Below, piece by piece: positions 45,631 to 55,823 of a DNA stretch of 64,000 bases (position 1 is the stretch's first letter; each line of letters begins with the position of its first letter). Made by a program: the position numbers and the translations under genes. Below the pieces are notes generated by a model. The model saw nothing but the letters and a program-made list of their open reading frames with translations. It was not told the DNA's origin and did not search any database. Origin of the DNA: Actinoplanes italicus (GTDB taxonomy: Bacteria; Actinomycetota; Actinomycetes; Mycobacteriales; Micromonosporaceae); assembly GCF_003001815.1 (NCBI RefSeq), contig NZ_PVMZ01000003.1, forward strand, positions 558,001 through 622,000, written 5' to 3'.

Positions 45631-47319
45631 CTAGAGGGAGAGGATCCGCTCCAGGAACTCCCGGTACCCGCGCATCGCCATCCGCATGCTCTCGGTGTCC
45701 GGGGTGTCGGTGCCGCGCAGCGGGTCCAGCTCGTCCCGCTCGGCCAGCAGCACCTCGGTCAGTTCGTTGACCGCGTCGGTGAGCAGGTCGTGAGCCCGGG
45801 TCAGGGCGGTGACCGGGTCGTCGACGAACTCCGCCTTGACCTCGTGCCAGGCCGCACGGAAATGCCGGGCCGCGTCCTCGTCCCAGACGGTGCGGCCGAT
45901 CACCGGCTCGTCGGCGTTGTCGGCCGGGCCCGTCTCCTCGGCGGCCGCGGCGCGGCGACCGGTCCGGCGGATGGGCTCCGCGTCCTCCAGGCTGGCCGAG
46001 CGGCGTGCCGCCGGAGCGGCCGTCTCCTCGGCGATCTCCTCACGGGCGCGCCGGGCGGGCGGCGCCGGCGGGAAGGTGAGGAACTCCGAGGGCGGCGTGA
46101 CCGAACCGGCCGGCGGAGCCGCCGGAGTGACGGACGCCACACCGAACGCCTCGGTCGGGCGGCCCAGGCTGTAACCGGCCGGCGCGAAGCCGTAGCCACC
46201 CTCCGCAGCCGCCGGCAGACCGGCGTAACCGCCGCCCTCGCCCGGCTCGCCGAGGTCGATGGTCAGATCCGGCGGGGTCCGGGTCGCCGGGATCTGCACC
46301 GAGGCGGACGCGGAGACCGGAGCGCTCGGGCCCTGAGCGGGGGAGACCGGCGCGGGAGTCGCCGGGTCGGCCGGCTCGGGCGCCTGGCCCGGCATGCCGG
46401 ACACCGGCTGCAGGTTGCCGGCCGGGTGGTCGGGGGTGAAATCCGCGACCGAGTACGGATTCGGCGGGTACGCCGGTGACACCGGAGCACCGGAGACCGG
46501 ACCCGCCGACACCGGTGGAACCGGCTGCGTGAGGCCGGGCACGGACGCCCAGCCGGCGGCCGCGCGCGGCGGGTCGGCCGGAACCTGCCCCGGCGACTCC
46601 TCGACCGGCTCGCCCGTCCCGTCCGGGTGGGCCTCGCCGGTCTGCGCGTAACCGGGCGCGCCTGCCCGTCCGTTCATGTCCTCACGTCCGTTCTCGTCGC
46701 TGGGTCCCGCCACCTCGGCGGCCTCCTGGCCGGCGTCCGGCGGAGTCTGGTCCGCGGGCTCGTCCGCCGGTGTGGCACCGGCCGTCTCCTCGTCGGTCGG
46801 CTCGTCACCGACCTGAGACTCACCGGCCGGGGAAGCGCCGTCCTCGGACTCCGCGTCCTCGGAATCGTCGCCGTCCCGTCCGCCGAAGAGGAACCTCCCG
46901 GTACGTCCTCCGAGGCCGAAGCCACCGTAGGCGTCCTCGGACTTTACGTCCTGAGCGGGTTCCGTCCCGTCGTCCGGAGGTACGGAGTGATCAGTATCGC
47001 CGTGCCGTTCCGCCTCGGGTGGGCCGGACACCGGACGCTCGGCGGCGGGCTGGCTGCGCGGGCCGCCACGGGTCGCCGCCCGGTTCAGTCCGAACGGGTC
47101 GGCCGCGCCGCCCGGATGGCGTGCCGCCGAGGCGATCGGCGCCAGTGGCGGGATCGGCCGGCTGCGGAAAGTACCCAGTGGGGAGCCGTTGAGCAGGTCG
47201 GCCGGAGTCGCCGGCGGCTCCTCACCGGTGCTCGTGACCTCGGGCTCCGGGCGCACCTGCCAGAAGCGGGCGAGGCCGTGCGAGGGCCGGGTGTTGTCGG
47301 GGCTGGACGTCGGCTCCAT
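45631..47319 (-). CDS. large disordered protein with conserved C-terminal helical domain
   Basis: The 562-residue protein is Pro/Ala/Glu/Gly-rich and probably disordered for about 470 residues. The last 85 residues form a compact, mostly helical domain: [42 protein letters not shown], then [19 protein letters not shown] recall this helical domain at the C-terminus of other actinobacterial proteins of unknown function. No signal peptide or membrane helix. ATG at 47319 is preferred (MEPTSSPDN). Divergent from hisI. Confidence 0.65.
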   Translation of the reverse strand: MEPTSSPDNTRPSHGLARFWQVRPEPEVTSTGEEPPATPADLLNGSPLGTFRSRPIPPLAPIASAARHPGGAADPFGLNRAATRGGPRSQPAAERPVSGPPEAERHGDTDHSVPPDDGTEPAQDVKSEDAYGGFGLGGRTGRFLFGGRDGDDSEDAESEDGASPAGESQVGDEPTDEETAGATPADEPADQTPPDAGQEAAEVAGPSDENGREDMNGRAGAPGYAQTGEAHPDGTGEPVEESPGQVPADPPRAAAGWASVPGLTQPVPPVSAGPVSGAPVSPAYPPNPYSVADFTPDHPAGNLQPVSGMPGQAPEPADPATPAPVSPAQGPSAPVSASASVQIPATRTPPDLTIDLGEPGEGGGYAGLPAAAEGGYGFAPAGYSLGRPTEAFGVASVTPAAPPAGSVTPPSEFLTFPPAPPARRAREEIAEETAAPAARRSASLEDAEPIRRTGRRAAAAEETGPADNADEPVIGRTVWDEDAARHFRAAWHEVKAEFVDDPVTALTRAHDLLTDAVNELTEVLLAERDELDPLRGTDTPDTESMRMAMRGYREFLERILSL

Positions 47320-47527
47320 CTGGCGTTCACCACTCCCGTTGCAAGGCCGCGCCCGCCGGGATGCCTCAGTCCGCACACCGGGCGGCGGGCGCCGGGCAGT
47401 CAGGCACGTACCGCGCTTCCCGGGCGACGGTACCGCTGAAGGATCGCGAGCACACCCCCGGTTACCGGATCGTGGGCCCTCTGCGGGTCGTTACGGCCCG
47501 CCGGACCGATGGGGGAGAATCGCGTCC

Positions 47528-47893
47528 GTGGCCGTACCCGATGTAGAGACCTCCCTGGACCCGGCGATCGCCGCCCGCCTCAAGCGCACGCCCGACGGCC
47601 TCGTCGCGGCGATCGTGCAGGAGCACGGCAGCGGCGACGTCCTGATGCTCGCCTGGATGGACGACGAGGCGCTGCGGCGCACGCTGACCACCGGCCGGGC
47701 CACCTACTGGTCCCGCAGCCGCGGGGAGTACTGGGTGAAGGGCGCCACCTCCGGCCACCACCAGCACGTCAAGCGGGTCTCATTGGACTGTGACGGCGAC
47801 GCGCTGCTGGTCACCGTCGTGCAGACCGGCGCGGCCTGCCACACCGGCACCCACACGTGCTTCACCGACGACCTGCCCGTGGAGGAGAAGTGA
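47528..47893 (+). CDS. hisI: phosphoribosyl-AMP cyclohydrolase
   Basis: HisI (121 residues) opens the purine ring of PR-AMP in histidine synthesis. Signatures: [42 protein letters not shown] and the zinc-site CHTGTHTCF. It is separate from the main his cluster, 16 kb away, and directly coupled to trpE by a GTGA overlap, a his-trp linkage seen in many actinomycetes. GTG start at 47528 after GGGGGAG. Confidence 0.95.
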   Translation: MAVPDVETSLDPAIAARLKRTPDGLVAAIVQEHGSGDVLMLAWMDDEALRRTLTTGRATYWSRSRGEYWVKGATSGHHQHVKRVSLDCDGDALLVTVVQTGAACHTGTHTCFTDDLPVEEK

Positions 47894-49392
47894 CCAGCGG
47901 AGCCACCTTCCCCGACGAGGCCGGGTTCCTCGCGGCCGACAAGCGGGTCGTCCCGGTCACCCGCAAGCTGCTGGCCGACGGCGAGACCCCGGTCGGTGTC
48001 TACACCAAACTGGCCGGTGGGCCGGGCACCTTCCTGCTCGAGTCCGCCGAGCAGGGTCTGGCCTGGTCGCGCTACTCCTTCATCGGTGTCCGGAGCGCCG
48101 CGACGCTGGTCGAGCGGGACGGCGAGGCGGCGTGGCTGGGCACGCCGCCGTCGGGTGTGCCGCTCGGCGGCGACCCGGTGACGGCGCTGCGCGAGACGGT
48201 CGAGGCCCTGACCGGGACGCTCGACGAGACCCTGCCGCCACTGACCGGCGGCATGGTCGGCTACCTCGGCTACGACCTGGTCCGGCGCTTCGAGAAACTG
48301 CCCTCCACCGCCGCCGACGACCTGCACCTGCCCGAGCTGGGCATGATGCTCGCCACCGACCTGGTGGTGCTCGACCACCACGAGGGCTCGGCACTGCTGG
48401 TCGCCAACGCCGTGATGGACGAGAACGCCGACGACGCGGCCCGCCGTGCCGCGTACCACCAGGCGGTCGGCCGGCTCGACGCGATGACCACCGCGCTGTC
48501 GCGGCCCACCCCGCCGATGGTCTCCACGGTGGACCGCCGGCCCGCCGACGAGCCGATCAGCCGAACCCTTCCGGGTGAATATCAGAAGGCGGTCGAGGAG
48601 GCCAAGGAGGCCATCCGGGCCGGCGAGTGCTTCCAGATCGTGGTGGCGCAGCGGTTCGAACGGCCCACCGACGCGAACCCGCTCGACGTCTACCGGGTGC
48701 TGCGGGCCACCAACCCGAGCCCGTACATGTACCTGCTGCGCTTCGACGACTTCGACATCGTCGGCTCGTCGCCGGAGGCACACCTCAAGGTGAGCGCCAA
48801 CCGGACCGCGCTGCTGCACCCGATCGCCGGCACCCGCTGGCGCGGCGCCACCCCCGAGCAGGACGCGGCGCTCGCGGCCGAGCTGCTGGCCGACCCGAAG
48901 GAGCGCTCCGAGCACGTCATGCTCGTCGACCTGGGCCGTAACGACCTGGGCCGGGTCTGCGAGCCGGGCTCGGTGGAGGTGCCGGAATTCGCCCGGATCG
49001 AGCGGTACAGCCACGTCATGCACATCGTGTCCACGGTGGTCGGCCGGCTGCGTGACGACCGGACCGCCTTCGACGCGCTGGCCGCGACGTTCCCGGCCGG
49101 CACCCTCTCCGGCGCGCCCAAGGTCCGGGCCATGGAGATCATCGAGAGCCTGGAGCCGACCCGGCGTGGCCTCTACGGCGGCACGGTGGGCTACTTCGGC
49201 TTCGCCGGCGACATGGACATGGCGATCGCCATCCGGACGGCCCTCCTCAAGGACGGCGTCGCGTACGTCGGCGCGGGTGCCGGCATCGTGGCCGACTCCG
49301 ATCCGGCCGCCGAGGAGCAGGAGACCCGGAACAAGGCCGCCGCCGTCCTCGCCGCGATAGCCTCCGCGGAAACCCTGCGCGCCGCCCGATGA
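47890..49392 (+). CDS. trpE: anthranilate synthase component I
   Basis: TrpE (500 residues) makes anthranilate from chorismate and glutamine-derived ammonia. The N-terminal LLES (in [10 protein letters not shown]) is part of the tryptophan feedback site; the catalytic half includes [38 protein letters not shown] and [15 protein letters not shown]. The glutaminase component trpG is not beside it. GTG start follows GGAGGAG and overlaps hisI. Confidence 0.96.
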   Translation: MTSGATFPDEAGFLAADKRVVPVTRKLLADGETPVGVYTKLAGGPGTFLLESAEQGLAWSRYSFIGVRSAATLVERDGEAAWLGTPPSGVPLGGDPVTALRETVEALTGTLDETLPPLTGGMVGYLGYDLVRRFEKLPSTAADDLHLPELGMMLATDLVVLDHHEGSALLVANAVMDENADDAARRAAYHQAVGRLDAMTTALSRPTPPMVSTVDRRPADEPISRTLPGEYQKAVEEAKEAIRAGECFQIVVAQRFERPTDANPLDVYRVLRATNPSPYMYLLRFDDFDIVGSSPEAHLKVSANRTALLHPIAGTRWRGATPEQDAALAAELLADPKERSEHVMLVDLGRNDLGRVCEPGSVEVPEFARIERYSHVMHIVSTVVGRLRDDRTAFDALAATFPAGTLSGAPKVRAMEIIESLEPTRRGLYGGTVGYFGFAGDMDMAIAIRTALLKDGVAYVGAGAGIVADSDPAAEEQETRNKAAAVLAAIASAETLRAAR

Positions 49393-49907
49393 GACGTGAC
49401 CACCTGACCGCCGTCGCGTCGTGCCTGGCCGGCGCGGGACTGGCCCTGTTCGCGGCGACCCGGGTCTGGGCGGTCCGGGTGGAGCAGCGGCCCGGACTGA
49501 CCGATCTGCGCACCGAGCAGACCGGGGCGGACGTTCAACCGTGGCTGATCGGCCTGGCCGTGGTCGCGCTGGCCGGGACGGGAGCGCTGCTGGCCACCCG
49601 CGGCGTGGCCCGCCGGGTGCTGGGGGTGCTGCTGGCGCTGACCGGCGCGGGTGTCGCGGCCGGTGCGGTGCTCGCCCGGGCCGGCGTCGACCCGGGGGCG
49701 GCGGGCCCCGCGGGCTCGGCGTGGCCGGTGGCGTGCGTCCTGGGCGGCGCGGCGGTGGCGGTGGGCGGCGTGCTCGCCGCGCGTCACGGTCACCTCTGGT
49801 CGGCGATGTCCTCGCGGTACGAACGTCGCCCGGCCCCGGCGTCGCTGGACGAGGGCCGCGAACTATGGGACGCCCTGGACCGTGGGGACGACCCGACAGC
49901 CCGCTGA
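49389..49907 (+). CDS. Trp-biosynthesis-associated membrane protein (TIGR02234 type)
   Basis: A 172-residue protein with four hydrophobic helices, starting LTAVASCLAGAGLALFAATRVWAV and ending with a cytoplasmic tail RYERRPAPASLDEGRELWDALDRGDDPT. The tail pattern and position after trpE fit the actinobacterial membrane family associated with trp operons. Function unknown. ATG overlaps the trpE stop. Confidence 0.85.
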   Translation: MRRDHLTAVASCLAGAGLALFAATRVWAVRVEQRPGLTDLRTEQTGADVQPWLIGLAVVALAGTGALLATRGVARRVLGVLLALTGAGVAAGAVLARAGVDPGAAGPAGSAWPVACVLGGAAVAVGGVLAARHGHLWSAMSSRYERRPAPASLDEGRELWDALDRGDDPTAR

Positions 49908-49955
49908 GCGGTGGCGTTGCCGGGCGGTGGTGTTACCGGGCGGTGGCGTTACCGG
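49908..49955 (+). repeat. 16-bp tandem repeat x3
   Basis: Three direct copies of GCGGTGGCGTTACCGG-like units at 49908, 49924 and 49940 (one and one base differences), directly after the membrane-protein stop and abutting the end of a convergent small gene. A fourth partial GCGG follows. Confidence 0.75.
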
Positions 49956-50236
49956 GCGGCGCCGGTCAGTGTGCCGGCGCGACGGCGGCGGGCCGGCTCG
50001 GCGGCCATCATCGCGGCGACCGCGCGGGCCGTCTCGGCACGGGCGGCCGCGCGGGCCCGGTCGGCCTGGATGGCGTCCCACGCGTTGTCCCGGGCCGTCC
50101 GCACGTTGTCGGAGCCGACGACGGCGCGCTGCACCCCGGTGGCGACCTCGGCGGCCACCGAGACGAGGGCTCGGGAGACGGCGAGGAAATTCATCTGCTG
50201 GGTTGACTCGGTGGCCATGGGGTCGACTCCGCTCAT
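49949..50236 (-). CDS. small alanine/arginine-rich protein, hypothetical
   Basis: A 95-residue protein (MSGVDPMATESTQQMNFLAVSRALVS...) predicted to be almost entirely helical, ending in a basic tail. It runs against the trp genes. I recognise no family; codon use looks ordinary for this genome. The ATG at 50236 or the second ATG at 50218 are both possible; neither has a clear ribosome site. Real-gene status is moderately supported by regular helical composition only. Confidence 0.5.
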   Translation of the reverse strand: MSGVDPMATESTQQMNFLAVSRALVSVAAEVATGVQRAVVGSDNVRTARDNAWDAIQADRARAAARAETARAVAAMMAAEPARRRRAGTLTGAAR

Positions 50237-50542
50237 CGTCCGGCTGGCTGACGGCGTACTGGACGCCGGGACAAGTCTGCCCGAGTCACATGATGGTGGA
50301 GTCGTATTTCCGCACGGTGACGCTCGTGTCAACGTGAAGTGGTATCGGCCGAACGGTGGAGGGGGCCCAGCACAACGGCGAGGAGGCCGGTCGCACGATG
50401 TGAGCGACAAGACATCGGCGATGAGCAGCCTGGCATTATGCCGCAGTCCATTCCGTGAGGCGCGCCATACCCCCAGGAGGTCGTCACCCCCCGTGACCTC
50501 CTAGCATCAGGCCGAAGACACCCGGAGAGGGGAGTCATTACG
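50237..50542 (+). other. trpC upstream region
   Basis: 306 bases between the divergent small gene and trpC. It contains the C-loop hairpin and TAGCAT hexamer described separately. No Trp-rich leader peptide and no T-box-like structure could be seen. Confidence 0.5.
50475..50507 (+). promoter_or_regulatory. hairpin/palindrome overlapping a trpC -10 candidate
   Basis: AGGAGGTC (50475-50482) pairs with GACCTCCT (50495-50502); an alternative inner pairing GTCAC / GTGAC leaves a five-C loop. The right arm ends on the first base of TAGCAT (50502-50507), a -10-like hexamer 35 bases before the trpC GTG. A repressor operator or an RNA hairpin are both possible. Confidence 0.45.
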
Positions 50543-51409
50543 GTGACATCCGATCAGGCGGAAGCGGGCAGTGGCGGATCCGCGCGCGCAGCGGCTTCGC
50601 AGAACGTTCTCGAGGAGATCCTCGCCGGCGTCCGAGAGGACGTAGCGGCACGTCAGGCACAGGTGCCGCTGGAGCGGGTGCGTGAGCTCGCGGCGGCGGC
50701 CCCGCCCGCGATCGACGCGTACGCGGCATTGCGCAAGCCCGGGGTGGCGGTGATCGCCGAGGTCAAGCGGTCGTCCCCGTCCAAGGGCACGCTCGCCGAC
50801 ATCCCCGACCCGGCCGAGCTCGCCGGCGAGTACGCGGCCGGCGGCGCACGCTGTATCAGCGTGCTGACCGAGGGCCGCTGGTTCGGCGGCTCGCTGGACG
50901 ATCTCGCGGCGGTCCGTGCGGCCGTGAAGATCCCGGTGCTGCGCAAGGACTTCGTGGTCTCCAGTTATCAGGTGCACGAGGCACGCGCCCACGGCGCCGA
51001 CCTGGTGCTGCTGATCGTGGCGGCGCTCGAGCAGAACGTGCTGGTGGGCCTCCTGGAGCGCATCGAGTCGCTGGGCATGACCGCCCTCGTCGAGGTGCAC
51101 AACGAGGAGGAGGCGGACCGGGCACTCGAGGCCAACGCGAAGGTCATCGGCGTGAACGCCCGTGACCTGCGCACCCTCGAGGTGGACCGGTCGGTGTTCG
51201 AGCGGATCGCCCCCGGCCTTCCGCAGAACGTCGTGAAGATCGCCGAGTCCGGCGTCCGCGGCCCGCACGATCTGATCCGGTACGCGTCGGCCGGTGCCGA
51301 CGCCGTGCTGGTGGGCGAGGGCCTGGTGACCCAGAAGTCGCCGCGCGACGCGGTGGCCGAGCTGGTCAACGCCGGTAACCACCCGGCCACGCCGAGGCCC
51401 GTTCGATGA
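50543..51409 (+). CDS. trpC: indole-3-glycerol phosphate synthase
   Basis: TrpC (288 residues) is the TIM barrel that forms indole-glycerol phosphate. Signatures: [32 protein letters not shown] with the catalytic lysine and phosphate-site serines, [28 protein letters not shown] and [22 protein letters not shown]. An extra N-terminal stretch of about 20 residues precedes the core. GTG at 50543 follows GGGGAG. Stop overlaps trpB. Confidence 0.96.
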   Translation: MTSDQAEAGSGGSARAAASQNVLEEILAGVREDVAARQAQVPLERVRELAAAAPPAIDAYAALRKPGVAVIAEVKRSSPSKGTLADIPDPAELAGEYAAGGARCISVLTEGRWFGGSLDDLAAVRAAVKIPVLRKDFVVSSYQVHEARAHGADLVLLIVAALEQNVLVGLLERIESLGMTALVEVHNEEEADRALEANAKVIGVNARDLRTLEVDRSVFERIAPGLPQNVVKIAESGVRGPHDLIRYASAGADAVLVGEGLVTQKSPRDAVAELVNAGNHPATPRPVR

Positions 51410-52647
51410 GCGCGCCGAGTCTGCCGGACCTGGCCGGGCACTTCGGCCGGTTCGGCGGCCGGTTCGTGCCCGAGGCCCTGATCAAGGCCCTCGACGAGCT
51501 GGACGCGGCGTACCGGTCGGCGAAGCAGGACCCGGAGTTCCAGGCCCGCTTCCAGGACCTGCTGCTCAACTACGCGGGTGTGCCGTCGCTGCTCTACCGG
51601 GCGACCCGGCTGTCCGAGAGGCTCGGCGCCGACATCTGGCTGAAGCGTGAGGATCTGAACCACACCGGCGCCCACAAGGTGCGCAACGTGCTGGGTCAGG
51701 CGCTGCTCGCCAAGCGGATGGGCAAGCCCCGGGTGATCGCCGAGACCGGCGCCGGTCAGCACGGTGTCGCGAGCGCCACGGCGGCCGCGCTGCTCGACCT
51801 CGAGTGCGTGGTCTACATGGGCGAGATGGACACCGAGCGCCAGGCGCTCAACGTCGCCCGGATGCGGATGCTCGGCGCGACCGTGATCCCGGTGACGAAC
51901 GGTTCCCGGACCCTCAAGGACGCCCTCAACGAGGCGCTCCGCGACTGGGTCACCACCGTCGACACCACCCACTACCTGCTGGGCACGGCGGCTGGGCCGC
52001 ACCCGTTCCCGGAGCTGGTGCGCGACTTCGTCGGCGGCATCGGCGTCGAGGCGCGGGCCCAGTGCCTGGACCAGATCGGCCGGCTGCCCGACGCGGTGGC
52101 CGCGTGTGTGGGCGGCGGGTCGAACGCGATCGGCATCTTCCACGCGTTCGTGCCCGACGAGGGTGTCCGTCTCTACGGCTTCGAGGCCGGCGGCGACGGC
52201 GTGGAGACCGGCCGTCACGCGGCGTCGATCACCGGCGGCTCGGTCGGCGTGCTGCACGGCAACCGCACCTATCTGCTGCAGGACGAGGACGGGCAGACCA
52301 TCGAGTCGCACTCGATCTCGGCCGGCCTGGACTATCCGGGTGTCGGCCCGGAGCACTCCTGGCTGCACGACACCGGCCGGGCGGTCTACGAGCCGGTCAC
52401 CGACGCCGAGGCGATGGCCGCCTTCCAGCTGCTCTGCCGTACCGAGGGGATCATCCCGGCGATCGAGAGCTCGCACGCACTCGCCGGCGCCGCGAAGATC
52501 GCCCCGCGCCTGCGCGAGGAGCTGGGCCGGACGCCGACGATCGTGGTGAACCTGTCCGGGCGCGGTGACAAGGACGTGCACACGGCGGGCGCGTACTTCG
52601 GCATCCTGGACCAGGCCGAGACGATCGTCCCGGGGGAGAACACGTGA
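51406..52647 (+). CDS. trpB: tryptophan synthase beta chain
   Basis: TrpB (413 residues) condenses indole and serine with PLP. It begins [14 protein letters not shown]; the PLP lysine is Lys91 in [17 protein letters not shown]; phosphate-binding [13 protein letters not shown], and [17 protein letters not shown]. This is the standard TrpB1 type. ATG overlaps trpC; stop overlaps trpA. Confidence 0.97.
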   Translation: MSAPSLPDLAGHFGRFGGRFVPEALIKALDELDAAYRSAKQDPEFQARFQDLLLNYAGVPSLLYRATRLSERLGADIWLKREDLNHTGAHKVRNVLGQALLAKRMGKPRVIAETGAGQHGVASATAAALLDLECVVYMGEMDTERQALNVARMRMLGATVIPVTNGSRTLKDALNEALRDWVTTVDTTHYLLGTAAGPHPFPELVRDFVGGIGVEARAQCLDQIGRLPDAVAACVGGGSNAIGIFHAFVPDEGVRLYGFEAGGDGVETGRHAASITGGSVGVLHGNRTYLLQDEDGQTIESHSISAGLDYPGVGPEHSWLHDTGRAVYEPVTDAEAMAAFQLLCRTEGIIPAIESSHALAGAAKIAPRLREELGRTPTIVVNLSGRGDKDVHTAGAYFGILDQAETIVPGENT

Positions 52648-53444
52648 GTATCGCGACCACGTTCGCCAAGGCGAAGGCGGAGAATCGGTCGGTGCTGGTC
52701 GGCTGCATGCCGGCCGGGTTCCCGACGGTCGACCACAGCATCGAGCAGATGATCGCGATGCACGAGGCCGGCTGCGACGTGATCGAGGTCGAGCTGCCGT
52801 ACTCGGATCCGGTGATGGACGGCCCGGTGATCCAGAAGGCGAGCGACATCGCCCTGGCGAACGGCGTCCGTACCCGGGACACCCTGAAGATCATCGACGC
52901 GGTCGCGTCGGCCGGCGCCACGGTCGTGCTGATGACCTACTGGAATCCGATCGAGAAGTACGGCGTCGACGCGTTCGCCCGTGACCTGGCCGCGGCCGGG
53001 GCCACCGGCCTGATCACGCCCGACCTGATCCCGGACGAGGCGGCCGAGTGGATCGCCGCCTCCGACGCCCACAAGATCGACCGGACGTTCCTGGTGGCGC
53101 CCAGCTCCACCGACGAGCGGATCGCGATGACCCTGGAGAACTGCCGGGGCTTCGTCTACGCGACGGCCCTCATGGGTGTCACCGGCGCCCGTAAGAGCGT
53201 CTCCTCGCAGGCCCCCGACCTGGTGGCCCGCATCCGCGCCGTCGACCCCGCCATCCCGGTCGGTGTCGGCCTCGGCGTCGGCAACGGCGAGCAGGCCGCC
53301 GAGGTCGCGGCGTTCGCCGACGGGGTCATCGTCGGCAGCGCGCTGATCCGCTGTGTCCTGGAGGCGGAGGACCGCGCCACCGGCCTGGCGAACCTGCGCT
53401 CGCTCAGCGCCGAGCTGGCCGGCGGCGTGCGCACACGCCGCTGA
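52644..53444 (+). CDS. trpA: tryptophan synthase alpha chain
   Basis: TrpA (266 residues) cleaves indole-glycerol phosphate. The catalytic glutamate lies in [20 protein letters not shown], the aspartate in [14 protein letters not shown], and the phosphate site in [20 protein letters not shown] start overlaps trpB (GTGA). Confidence 0.96.
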   Translation: MSIATTFAKAKAENRSVLVGCMPAGFPTVDHSIEQMIAMHEAGCDVIEVELPYSDPVMDGPVIQKASDIALANGVRTRDTLKIIDAVASAGATVVLMTYWNPIEKYGVDAFARDLAAAGATGLITPDLIPDEAAEWIAASDAHKIDRTFLVAPSSTDERIAMTLENCRGFVYATALMGVTGARKSVSSQAPDLVARIRAVDPAIPVGVGLGVGNGEQAAEVAAFADGVIVGSALIRCVLEAEDRATGLANLRSLSAELAGGVRTRR

Positions 53445-53456
53445 GACACTGCTGAG

Positions 53457-53480
53457 GGCATCGGCGAATTTGCCGGTGCC
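53457..53480 (+). terminator. hairpin after trpA
   Basis: GGCATCGGC / GCCGGTGCC, nine pairs with one G-T wobble and a GAATTT loop, 13 bases after the trpA stop. No T-tract. Confidence 0.4.
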
Positions 53481-53523
53481 CTGGGCATCACAGGGTGGCT
53501 TCCCAGCGGTAGCGTGTGCACCC

Positions 53524-54627
53524 GTGATTATTGCCGCCATTCCCAGCCCCACCGAGTCGGTCTGGCATGTGCTCGGATTCCCGATCCGCGCCTACGCGCT
53601 CTGCATCATCCTCGGCATGGTCGCCGCGACGCTTCTGCTGGAGCAGCGGCTGCGGCATCGCGGGGTGGCGCCGTGGACCTCGCTCGACATCGTGGTGTGG
53701 GCGGTGCCGTTCGGCATCGTCGGCGCGCGGATCTACCACGTGATCACCTCGCCGCAGGACTACTTCGGCACCGGTGGTGAGCCGATCCGGGCGCTGTACA
53801 TCTGGGAGGGCGGCCTCGGCATCTGGGGCGCGGTCGCCGGTGGTGCGGTCGGCGCGCTGATCGCGGCCCGTCAGATCGGCCTGCCGCTGAGCATCATCGC
53901 CGACAGCCTGGCGCCGGCGCTGCCGGTCGCGCAGGCGATCGGCCGGCTGGGCAACTGGTTCAACAACGAGCTGTACGGCAAGGTCACCACGCTGCCGTGG
54001 GGCCTGGAAGTGCACGAGATGGACTCGGCCAACCCCGGTCACGCCGTGATGATCGACGGCGAGCCGGTGACCCGGCCCGACCTCTATCACCCGACTTTCG
54101 CGTACGAGCTGATCTGGAATCTCGGTGTCGCGGCGATGGTCTGGCTGCTGGACCGCAAGTTCAAGTTCGGCCGTGGCCGTGCCTTCGCCCTCTACGTGAT
54201 GGGCTACACCGCCGGCCGCCTGTGGATCGAGATGCTGCGCGTCGACGAGGCGAACACCTTCTTCGGCATCCGCCTCAACGTCTTCACCTCGATCATCATC
54301 TTCCTGGGCGCCGCGATCTACTTCGCCGTCGTCCGCGGACCGCGCGGCTACGTCGTCCCGATCGACGCCCCGGACACCGCGCCCGATCCGTCCGCCGAGG
54401 GTGACAGCGACGTCTCGCAGGTGGACGTGACCGCCGCCAAGGGCGACGCCCGCAAGGTGCCGGTCGCGTACCGGGTGGTGAGCGAGGCCCAGTTCCACGA
54501 GTACGAGCAGACCGGGATCCTGCCGGCAGAGGACAAGCCCGCCGAGAAACCCACGGAGAAGCCCTCGGAGAAGGACGAGTCGGTCTCCGCCACGGTCGGC
54601 GACGCCGACGACAAAGACGAGAGCTGA
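53524..54627 (+). CDS. lgt: prolipoprotein diacylglyceryl transferase
   Basis: Lgt (367 residues) transfers diacylglycerol to the lipobox cysteine in the membrane, the step before LspA. Seven hydrophobic helices; conserved WEGGLGIWGAVAGG and the Lgt signature IGRLGNWFNNELYGKVT with the essential arginine and asparagines. A cytoplasmic C-terminal extension of about 80 residues is rich in Asp/Glu/Lys, ending in repeated EKP units. GTG start at 53524 with TAGCGT eight bases upstream. Confidence 0.95.
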   Translation: MIIAAIPSPTESVWHVLGFPIRAYALCIILGMVAATLLLEQRLRHRGVAPWTSLDIVVWAVPFGIVGARIYHVITSPQDYFGTGGEPIRALYIWEGGLGIWGAVAGGAVGALIAARQIGLPLSIIADSLAPALPVAQAIGRLGNWFNNELYGKVTTLPWGLEVHEMDSANPGHAVMIDGEPVTRPDLYHPTFAYELIWNLGVAAMVWLLDRKFKFGRGRAFALYVMGYTAGRLWIEMLRVDEANTFFGIRLNVFTSIIIFLGAAIYFAVVRGPRGYVVPIDAPDTAPDPSAEGDSDVSQVDVTAAKGDARKVPVAYRVVSEAQFHEYEQTGILPAEDKPAEKPTEKPSEKDESVSATVGDADDKDES

Positions 54628-54635
54628 TCTCCTCC

Positions 54636-55823
54636 ATGCGTACGGCCGTGGTGGTGGGCGCGGGGATGGCCGGCCTGGCCGCCGCGGGCGCGTTGTCCCG
54701 TTCCGGCTGGCGGGTCACCATCCTGGAGCGGGCCGAGCGGGTCGCCGCCCCACCGACCGCGGTCGTGCTGTGGCCCAACGGCCTGCGTGCCCTGCAGTCC
54801 CTCGACCCGGACGGCGGCTGGCCGGCGATCGCGTCGCCGCTGCCGGACGGCGGCGTCCGGCGACCGGACGGACAGTGGCTGGTCGCGCCCCGTGCCCGCT
54901 CCGGCGCCGGGCCGTCTCCCGCGGCAGCGCACGTGGAGGACGTCTACGACGCCCTGGTCGCCGGCCTCGGTGACGTGGAGATACGTACCGGCTTCGACAC
55001 GTCGGTCATCCGGACCACGCCGGGCTCCCGGCCGGTGGTCGGCGACGGCCGCACCACGATCGAGGCCGACCTGCTGATCGGCGCCGACGGCATCGACAGC
55101 CGTGTTCGTGCCTCGGTCGCGCCCGAGTCGGTGGCCGTCGGCTCCGGCTTCGCCGCCTGGCAGGCGGTCATCCCCGGCTTCCGGGTGCCGAGACTCGACG
55201 GTGACCGCTGCGTCGGCGGCGAGACACTGGGCGCCGGTTACCGGTTCGTCGCGATCCCGCTCGGTGATCACGCGGCTGGTCGCGGTGGCGTCTACTGGGT
55301 GGCCACGGCCGCAGGCGCGCCCCGCCCGGAGTCGGCCGCCACCCAGCTTTCCCTGTTGCGCCGCTGGTTCGCGGGCTGGCACGAGCCGGTCGGTGCGCTG
55401 CTGGAGGCCACGCGGGCCGAGGATCTGGTCCCGCAGGGCGTCCGCGAGCTCCGGCCGCTGCCCCGCGCCTACGGTTTTCCGGCCGGACCGGGCGGTGTGG
55501 TCCTGATCGGCGATGCCGCGCACGCCATGCCGCACCATCTGGGCCAGGGCGCCTGTCTCGCCTTCGAGGACGTGGCGACCCTGCGCGGGCTGGTCGCCGA
55601 CGCCGAGCCGGGTTCCGCGCTGAACGCGGCGGTCGAGAACTACAGCCGCCTGCGCCGGCCGCGCACCACCACCGTGGTCCGGCAGAACCGGCGGATGTCG
55701 GCGGTGGTCCAGGCCCGCGGCCGGCTCGCGCTGCGCGCCCGTGACGCCGCGCTCAACCACATGCGCCCGCGGATGCTGGCCCGTTCCCTCGATCCGTCCT
55801 CGGATTGGACGCCACCCGAATAG
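54636..55823 (+). CDS. FAD-dependent monooxygenase (PHBH-like)
   Basis: A 395-residue flavoprotein: FAD Rossmann motif VVVGAGMAGLAAAGALSRSG at the start, DLLIGADGIDSRVRASVAP in the middle and the second FAD motif VLIGDAAHAMPHHLGQGACLAFEDV. The family hydroxylates aromatic or polyketide substrates using NAD(P)H and oxygen. The substrate cannot be told; it follows lgt by 8 bases and may be on the same transcript. Confidence 0.9.
   Translation: MRTAVVVGAGMAGLAAAGALSRSGWRVTILERAERVAAPPTAVVLWPNGLRALQSLDPDGGWPAIASPLPDGGVRRPDGQWLVAPRARSGAGPSPAAAHVEDVYDALVAGLGDVEIRTGFDTSVIRTTPGSRPVVGDGRTTIEADLLIGADGIDSRVRASVAPESVAVGSGFAAWQAVIPGFRVPRLDGDRCVGGETLGAGYRFVAIPLGDHAAGRGGVYWVATAAGAPRPESAATQLSLLRRWFAGWHEPVGALLEATRAEDLVPQGVRELRPLPRAYGFPAGPGGVVLIGDAAHAMPHHLGQGACLAFEDVATLRGLVADAEPGSALNAAVENYSRLRRPRTTTVVRQNRRMSAVVQARGRLALRARDAALNHMRPRMLARSLDPSSDWTPPE

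Noticed and set aside
50461..50510. 6C small RNA
   Set aside because: Only one C-rich loop is present; the known motif has two C-rich hairpins.
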